Part shown: piece after piece, positions 6,600 through 9,711 of the stretch | How positions within the stretch are numbered: position 1 is the stretch's first letter | How the letters are laid out: each line of letters starts with the position of its first letter | From: an uncultured Ruminiclostridium sp. | GTDB lineage: Bacteria; Bacillota; Clostridia; Oscillospirales; Acutalibacteraceae | Direction of reading: 5' to 3' | Assembly (NCBI GenBank): GCA_902490005.1 | Contig: CABUCM010000060.1 | Location: forward strand, 1-9,711 | DNA: 9,711 bases | Translations under genes and position numbers: made by a program | The notes under the pieces: generated by a model | Database searches by the model: none | What the model saw: the letters and a program-made list of their open reading frames with translations, nothing else | What the model was told of the DNA's origin: nothing

Positions 6600-6950
6600 A
6601 TGGCGGTTTCTATTTCGATGGCGCTCATTGTAATACTCTTTATCCTTGGGTTGGGTCTCTTTGTTTTTTTAACCGTGCTTTTGATCCGGGCGCTTTTAAA
6701 GTATTTAAGGTCAAATGAAGTCCGCAAGGAAAAAACAGTCGTTCAAAAGTCTCTGGGTGAAGCCCTGAAGGGGCATCGCGTACGATGCAAAATGACCCAG
6801 GAGTTTGTGGCGGAAAGCGTCGGCGTAAGCAGGCAGGCGGTGTCAAAATGGGAAAACGGAACGTCGGATCCCAGCACCTCAAACCTGTGCGTTCTGGCGA
6901 AGCTGTATGGCGTTTCCCCAGAGGAACTGCTGAAAGCAGTGGAAAAATAA
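6600..6950 (+). CDS. Membrane-anchored XRE-type helix-turn-helix protein
   Basis: A 116-residue protein with one N-terminal transmembrane segment (about 5-34), a short basic linker (35-50) and a C-terminal XRE/Cro-type helix-turn-helix (about 53-112) with the recognition region SRQAVSKWENG (77-87). The topology predicts a DNA-binding domain held at the inner face of the membrane. The start ATG has AAGGAG (6586-6591) at 8 nt; longer in-frame starts fall in the promoter. The gene has its own promoter and an upstream inverted repeat and ends in a strong terminator, so it is a separate transcription unit. It may repress itself or other element genes. What it senses at the membrane is unknown. Confidence 0.85.
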   Translation: MAVSISMALIVILFILGLGLFVFLTVLLIRALLKYLRSNEVRKEKTVVQKSLGEALKGHRVRCKMTQEFVAESVGVSRQAVSKWENGTSDPSTSNLCVLAKLYGVSPEELLKAVEK

Positions 6951-6963
6951 GGATCTGATATAT

Positions 6964-6999
6964 AAAAAGCCGGCGGGAATCTATCCCGCCGGCTTTTTT
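6964..6999. terminator. Intrinsic terminator after the TM-HTH gene
   Basis: GCCGGCGGGA (6969-6978) and TCCCGCCGGC (6984-6993) form a perfect 10-bp stem with a 5-nt loop, extended by A5/T5 pairs (6964-6968, 6994-6998) and followed by T's. It closes the last element gene 70 bp before the right junction and so shields the dpaA remainder and dpaB from element promoters. Confidence 0.92.
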
Positions 7000-7046
7000 A
7001 TCCGGTTTTCAATATTCTAACGGCTACCGCCGTATATGCGTTGTCC

Positions 7047-7087
7047 CTTGTTCCATTTTGCTATCCCCGGGGGTGGATTTTGAGGCA
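7047..7087 (+). other. attR: right junction of the dpaA intervening element
   Basis: 7047-7066 (CTTGT… to ATCC) is the element-side arm, and 13 of its 20 bases pair with 3437-3456 at the other end when the ends are joined. GGGG at 7070-7073 matches 3432-3435. GAGGCA (7082-7087) on the gene side is the inverted partner of TGCCTC at 3416-3421, at the same distance from the centre. The predicted crossover is GG at 7070-7071. Confidence 0.75.
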
Positions 7088-7210
7088 GCCCAACGGCTGG
7101 GGATTAACGCCCAAAGGGCTTTGTCCCTGCCTGGAAAGGTGGCGCCCCAGGCGGCGGGAGAAATCATCAAAACCACTATTTATCATATGATTGAGGAGGG
7201 AGCAGAATGA
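7073..7210 (+). CDS. dpaA: Dipicolinate synthase subunit A, C-terminal part (continuation of split dpaA)
   Basis: These 45 codons plus TGA encode VDFEAAQRLG…LSLPGKVAP…GEIIKTTIYHM, the conserved C-terminal tail of DpaA that is missing from the part at 2709-3446. Joined at the shared GGGG, the two parts read LASLPGG-VDFEAAQRLG and make 287 residues, within the normal family length. The segment has no start codon or ribosome site of its own and no promoter was seen between the element terminator and here, so it is silent until the element is removed. Its TGA overlaps the dpaB ATG (ATGA at 7207-7210), the usual translational coupling. The reading frame shows no decay, implying selection for the joined product. 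Confidence 0.93.
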   Translation: MDFEAAQRLGINAQRALSLPGKVAPQAAGEIIKTTIYHMIEEGAE

Positions 7211-7776
7211 CACTGAGTGATTTAACTATCGGTTACGCCCTGTGCGGCTCCTTTTGCACCTTTGAAAAAGCCATTGCCCAAATGAGGGCGTTAAAGGAGC
7301 AAGGGGCCGCGGTGCTGCCGATTATGTCGGAAACCGCCTGCAATACCGATACCCGGTTCGGCCGTGCCAGCGATATCGTCTGGGAAATAGAGGATATCTG
7401 CGACCGGAAGATTATCAAGTCCATTGTGGACGCCGAGCCCATCGGGCCCAAAAAAATGTGCGATATTATCGTCGTGGCCCCCTGTACCGGCAACACCTTG
7501 GCAAAGCTTGCCAACGCCATTACCGATACTTCCGTGACCATGGCCTGCAAAAGCCACCTGCGTATCGGCAGGCCGGTGCTGTTATGCCTGGCCACCAACG
7601 ACGGCTTAGGCGCCACCGCCAAAAATATCGGCGCCATGATTAATACGAAAAACATCTATTTTGTCCCCTTCTCCCAGGACGACTACGATAAAAAGCCAAA
7701 ATCCTTGGTAGCCCATTTTGATTTGATTCCAGAAGCGGTGCTCGCCGCGATGGAAGGAAAACAGATGAAGCTGTAA
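7207..7776 (+). CDS. dpaB: Dipicolinate synthase subunit B
   Basis: DpaB (SpoVFB) is the flavoprotein-like partner of DpaA in the mother-cell synthesis of dipicolinic acid. The 189-residue protein starts IGYALCGSFCTFEKA (8-22) and shows the family's VVAPCTGNTLAKLANAITD and LLCLATNDGLGATAKNIG segments. The ATG overlaps the dpaA stop and has GAGGAGGG (7193-7200) 6 nt upstream, inside the dpaA tail. It is intact. Because the element and its terminator separate it from the dpaA promoter, both subunits should be off until excision. A strong hairpin follows at 7783. Confidence 0.95.
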   Translation: MTLSDLTIGYALCGSFCTFEKAIAQMRALKEQGAAVLPIMSETACNTDTRFGRASDIVWEIEDICDRKIIKSIVDAEPIGPKKMCDIIVVAPCTGNTLAKLANAITDTSVTMACKSHLRIGRPVLLCLATNDGLGATAKNIGAMINTKNIYFVPFSQDDYDKKPKSLVAHFDLIPEAVLAAMEGKQMKL

Positions 7777-7814
7777 AAAAATGCCCAGGCTCTTAAAAGG
7801 AGCCTGGGCGTTTT
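7777..7814. terminator. Bidirectional terminator between dpaB and the zinc-ribbon gene
   Basis: GCCCAGGCTC (7783-7792) and GAGCCTGGGC (7800-7809) form a perfect 10-bp stem with a 7-nt loop, flanked by an A-run (7775-7781) and TTTT (7811-7814). It serves both convergent genes. Confidence 0.9.
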
Positions 7815-7831
7815 AAAACCGTGAGAAGCTT

Positions 7832-9460
7832 TTATTTGGGAAGATTAAGCTCAGCCCGGTTTACCACCAGATACTGGCCGTTTTCCACGGTGACATAAAC
7901 GTCGCCGCTGAAATTGTCGTTGGTAATAATGCTGTCAAAGCCTTCTTCCGCAATACTGCTGCTCCTGACCTCATAATACCCGTCGAAATCAGAATTGTTG
8001 TGAAGTTTGTATTCCCCGGCGGGAATGTCGGTTCCCACGCGGTACATGCCCTCGGGCACCACGCCGGAGGAGGTGTCCACAGCGGGAGCCTTGTCAAGCG
8101 GCACCATCGTGCAGCGCTGGATAGTCAGATACTGTCCGTCCGCCACGGTGAGGTAACGGCGGCCGTCGAAATTATCGTTGTCAAGAATATCCTCCACCTT
8201 TCCCGAAGAGGTGGAGCTTACCGCGTAATAAGCGGAGAACTCGGAAGCGGGCAAAAGCACATATTCCCCAGCGGGAAGGTCACTTCCGATTTTATACATA
8301 CCCTCGCCATAAGCGTCCTGCGTCCCGGAACCGCCTGTGGAGGAAGCGGGAGCGGAAGACGCGGTATTAGCGTTTTCGGAAATCTGCAGGGTTTGCATAA
8401 CATTCTGCAGGGGCTGCATAGCGTCCGCGGAGGACAGAAGGGGACAGAAATAATCCACCGACATCAGGTCGCCGCCAATGGTAAAATAGAAGCTGCTTAT
8501 CTTATAGTCTATGTCCGACACGTAAGCGTAATAGGTATGAAGCTTGCCAAGAGTCCCGCTGACAGTGGTTTCTTTCAGATCAATGTATTCGTAATCATCA
8601 TAGCCCTCGCCATAGCTCTCCAGATAGTCGTTGTCTGAATACGCCGAAGCCTCGCCGGCAAAGCAGTAGATGACCATAACCTCTTCCTCGTTAGGATACA
8701 GGAAGACGGTACCGTCGTCGTCAAGATCAAGTTCCCACTCCGCAGGCACCGCAAAGGATGCGTTGCCGATGGTCACGGCCTGGGTTTCTCCGGAAAGAGA
8801 GGAAGAATCGCTGGACACCTCACTGGAAACACTGCTGGAAGTTTCACTGGAGGAAGACGGGCCGGGCTCTTTTTTCTGATTGTTAAACAGAATGACCACC
8901 AGGACTACAATCAAGACGATGATTAAAGCCGCGATTCCCAAAACGATGCCCAAAACCAGCTTGTTTGATTTTTTCTGAGGCGCGGGGCCCTGGGGGTATC
9001 CTGGCTGTGGGTAATAGGACTGGTTAGGGTAAACGGGAGGAACGCCTCCATTACTGTTTTGAGGATAAGAAGGCGGGACAGCCCCCATATTATTCTGAGG
9101 ATAAACAGGGGGTACCGCGCCTGTGGTATCCTGCGGATAGGCAGGAGGCGTTTGCCCGCCGGGCGCTTCCTGGGCGGGGGCTGCCGGATTAGCGGAATTC
9201 ATATTCTGAGCGCCAGTCTCATCATAGGCGGGGAGAGGCTGATCAGAAACAGGGGGAATTTCCGCTGTTTCGCTGTCAAAAGAAGCGATTTCTGCCGGAG
9301 TAGAAAAATCAGAAGCGGGCCAGCTGCCCATAGGATCCTGCTGAGAAGGTTGGGAAGCTTCTGAAGCCGCCAGGGCTTCAGGCTCCGTAACCGGAGTACC
9401 GCAGTTTGTGCAAAACTTAGAACCGGGCATCAATTCACTGCCGCAATGAACACATTTCAT
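7832..9460 (-). CDS. Zinc-ribbon, single-pass membrane protein with duplicated C-terminal domain
   Basis: This 542-residue protein has an N-terminal zinc ribbon (Cys3, Cys6, Cys17, Cys20), a long Ala/Pro/Gln-rich linker, proline-tyrosine repeats (about 105-160), a transmembrane helix (about 168-192) preceded by KKSNK, and a Ser-rich stretch (201-223). An outer region follows with one domain at about 227-362 (two cysteines, Cys266 and Cys339) and two copies of a domain of about 70 residues starting GMYKIGSDLPAGEY (387-400) and GMYRVGTDIPAGEY (471-484), each ending DGQYLTIQR or NGQYLVVNR. Topology is predicted zinc ribbon inside, repeats outside. The ATG at 9460 has only a weak, distant AAAGG. 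Such zinc-ribbon membrane proteins are common in Clostridia, but I know no function. It is convergent with dpaB and probably unrelated to it. Confidence 0.85.
   Translation of the reverse strand: MKCVHCGSELMPGSKFCTNCGTPVTEPEALAASEASQPSQQDPMGSWPASDFSTPAEIASFDSETAEIPPVSDQPLPAYDETGAQNMNSANPAAPAQEAPGGQTPPAYPQDTTGAVPPVYPQNNMGAVPPSYPQNSNGGVPPVYPNQSYYPQPGYPQGPAPQKKSNKLVLGIVLGIAALIIVLIVVLVVILFNNQKKEPGPSSSSETSSSVSSEVSSDSSSLSGETQAVTIGNASFAVPAEWELDLDDDGTVFLYPNEEEVMVIYCFAGEASAYSDNDYLESYGEGYDDYEYIDLKETTVSGTLGKLHTYYAYVSDIDYKISSFYFTIGGDLMSVDYFCPLLSSADAMQPLQNVMQTLQISENANTASSAPASSTGGSGTQDAYGEGMYKIGSDLPAGEYVLLPASEFSAYYAVSSTSSGKVEDILDNDNFDGRRYLTVADGQYLTIQRCTMVPLDKAPAVDTSSGVVPEGMYRVGTDIPAGEYKLHNNSDFDGYYEVRSSSIAEEGFDSIITNDNFSGDVYVTVENGQYLVVNRAELNLPK
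9029..9148 (-). repeat. Tandem 12-residue (36-bp) proline-tyrosine repeats
   Basis: Three consecutive 12-residue units read PPAYPQDTTGAV, PPVYPQNNMGAV and PPSYPQNSNGGV, with a partial fourth starting PPVYPN. They are followed by further PQPGYPQ-type sequence and lie in the linker between zinc ribbon and membrane helix. The number of units is likely to vary between strains. Confidence 0.85.
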
Positions 9461-9552
9461 AAAATCACGCTACCTTTCTTACGGCTGGAGAAAGTTCAGG
9501 AAAAGGATAAACCCTTGCCGCTATCCTGAAATTCGCCGTAAATCTTAATTTC

Positions 9553-9581
9553 AGTATATAGTAGAAAACAGGGTTTGTAAA
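9553..9581 (-). promoter_or_regulatory. SigA-type promoter of the zinc-ribbon gene
   Basis: On the minus strand, TTTACA (9581-9576, 5/6) and TATACT (9558-9553, 5/6) are 17 bp apart. The start would be near 9546, leaving a leader of about 85 nt. That leader can form an AGGATA/TATCCT hairpin (9504-9509, 9522-9527), of unknown role. Confidence 0.65.
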
Positions 9582-9659
9582 TTGCTTTTTACAATTTTCA
9601 ACGTTTTTCCCATATTTTAAATTCATGGGAATCTTCCTGCACTTTTCTTCCTGGTTTTA

Positions 9660-9711
9660 TGGTATAATAACCTCACGCCATAGACGGCGGCAAAGCCGCC
9701 GATGGCTGAGA
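9660..9711 (+). promoter_or_regulatory. Extended -10 promoter and structured 5' end of a rightward transcript
   Basis: TGGTATAAT (9660-9668) is a perfect extended -10 (TGN-TATAAT); no good -35 is seen. The predicted transcript begins near 9675 and folds at once: GCCAT (9677-9681) with ATGGC (9702-9706) encloses GGCGGC (9686-9691) paired with GCCGCC (9695-9700). The gene it leads to lies outside the window. Confidence 0.4.

Larger units (their letters stand above)
3433..7070 (+). mobile_element. Skin-like sporulation intervening element in dpaA (3,638 bp)
   Basis: This block separates the two halves of dpaA. Removing exactly 3,638 bp between the shared GGGG sequences restores an in-frame 287-codon gene ending in the ATGA overlap with dpaB. 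The block carries its own complete large serine recombinase, preceded by a coupled 38-codon gene, plus three cargo genes (DUF4867, PAP2 phosphatase, TM-HTH). Its base composition resembles the host genes, unlike the AT-richer recombinase at 2-1009, so it is probably a long-term resident. By analogy with skin in sigK and other sporulation-gene intervening elements, I infer programmed excision in the mother cell. It is very small for that class, whose known Bacillus members are mostly prophage remnants of tens of kilobases. The exact ends are uncertain by up to the few bases of shared sequence. Confidence 0.85.

Noticed and set aside
3437..7078. Shared GGAT (3437-3440 and 7075-7078) as the crossover core
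   Set aside because: It would also rejoin dpaA in frame (LPGGADF), but neither reconstructed site is symmetric about it, whereas both are symmetric about the central GG.
8000..8638. Plus-strand open frame of 212 codons opposite the zinc-ribbon gene
   Set aside because: It is antisense to a recognisable repeated-domain protein and has low-complexity, implausible composition.
9670..9711. TPP riboswitch, because of GGCTGAGA after a hairpin at 9704-9711
   Set aside because: The conserved GGGGTG strand before the hairpin is absent, and the predicted promoter leaves no room for the first helices; the window also ends too early.
1..9711. CRISPR arrays, rRNA and tRNA genes
   Set aside because: No regularly spaced repeats and no tRNA- or rRNA-like segments were seen on either strand.

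Overview
The window reads as a moderately GC-rich, spore-forming member of the Clostridia (Firmicutes). The support is a dipicolinate synthase operon (dpaA-dpaB), a sporulation-type promoter, strong AGGAGG ribosome sites and clostridial protein families. Genus is not resolved; a gut Oscillospiraceae-like bacterium would fit, but that is an inference.

Layout. 1-1009 is the C-terminal part of a large serine recombinase with more AT-rich coding than the rest, probably the end of an integrative element lying left of the window. 1085-2470 (minus) is murC. 2471-2708 is a divergent regulatory region with a housekeeping promoter for murC and a SigK-type promoter for dpaA. dpaA is then interrupted: its first 242 codons are at 2709-3434 and its last 45 codons plus stop at 7073-7210, where they overlap the start of dpaB (7207-7776). 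Between the halves lies a compact 3,638-bp element carrying a DUF4867 gene (minus), a 38-codon gene, a complete large serine recombinase, a PAP2 phosphatase and a membrane-anchored HTH protein. 7832-9460 (minus) encodes a zinc-ribbon, single-pass membrane protein with repeats. The right edge holds that gene's promoter and the start of an unidentified rightward transcript.

Main result. The two dpaA halves join in frame (…LPGG | VDFEAA…) when the element is removed, giving a 287-residue DpaA of normal length. The element ends share GGGG. A circle-junction site and a restored-gene site built from those ends are both imperfect inverted repeats with the same central GG, as expected for attP and attB of a large serine recombinase. 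I infer a skin-like sporulation intervening element in dpaA: recombinase-mediated excision, probably in the mother cell, would restore dipicolinate synthesis, while the germline keeps the split gene.

How the parts could work together. In growing cells SigA-type promoters would express the DUF4867, PAP2 and HTH cargo. During sporulation the small gene and recombinase would excise the element, and SigK would transcribe the rebuilt dpaA-dpaB. A strong terminator just inside the left end would stop transcription through the unexcised gene. Excision itself is not proven by the sequence.
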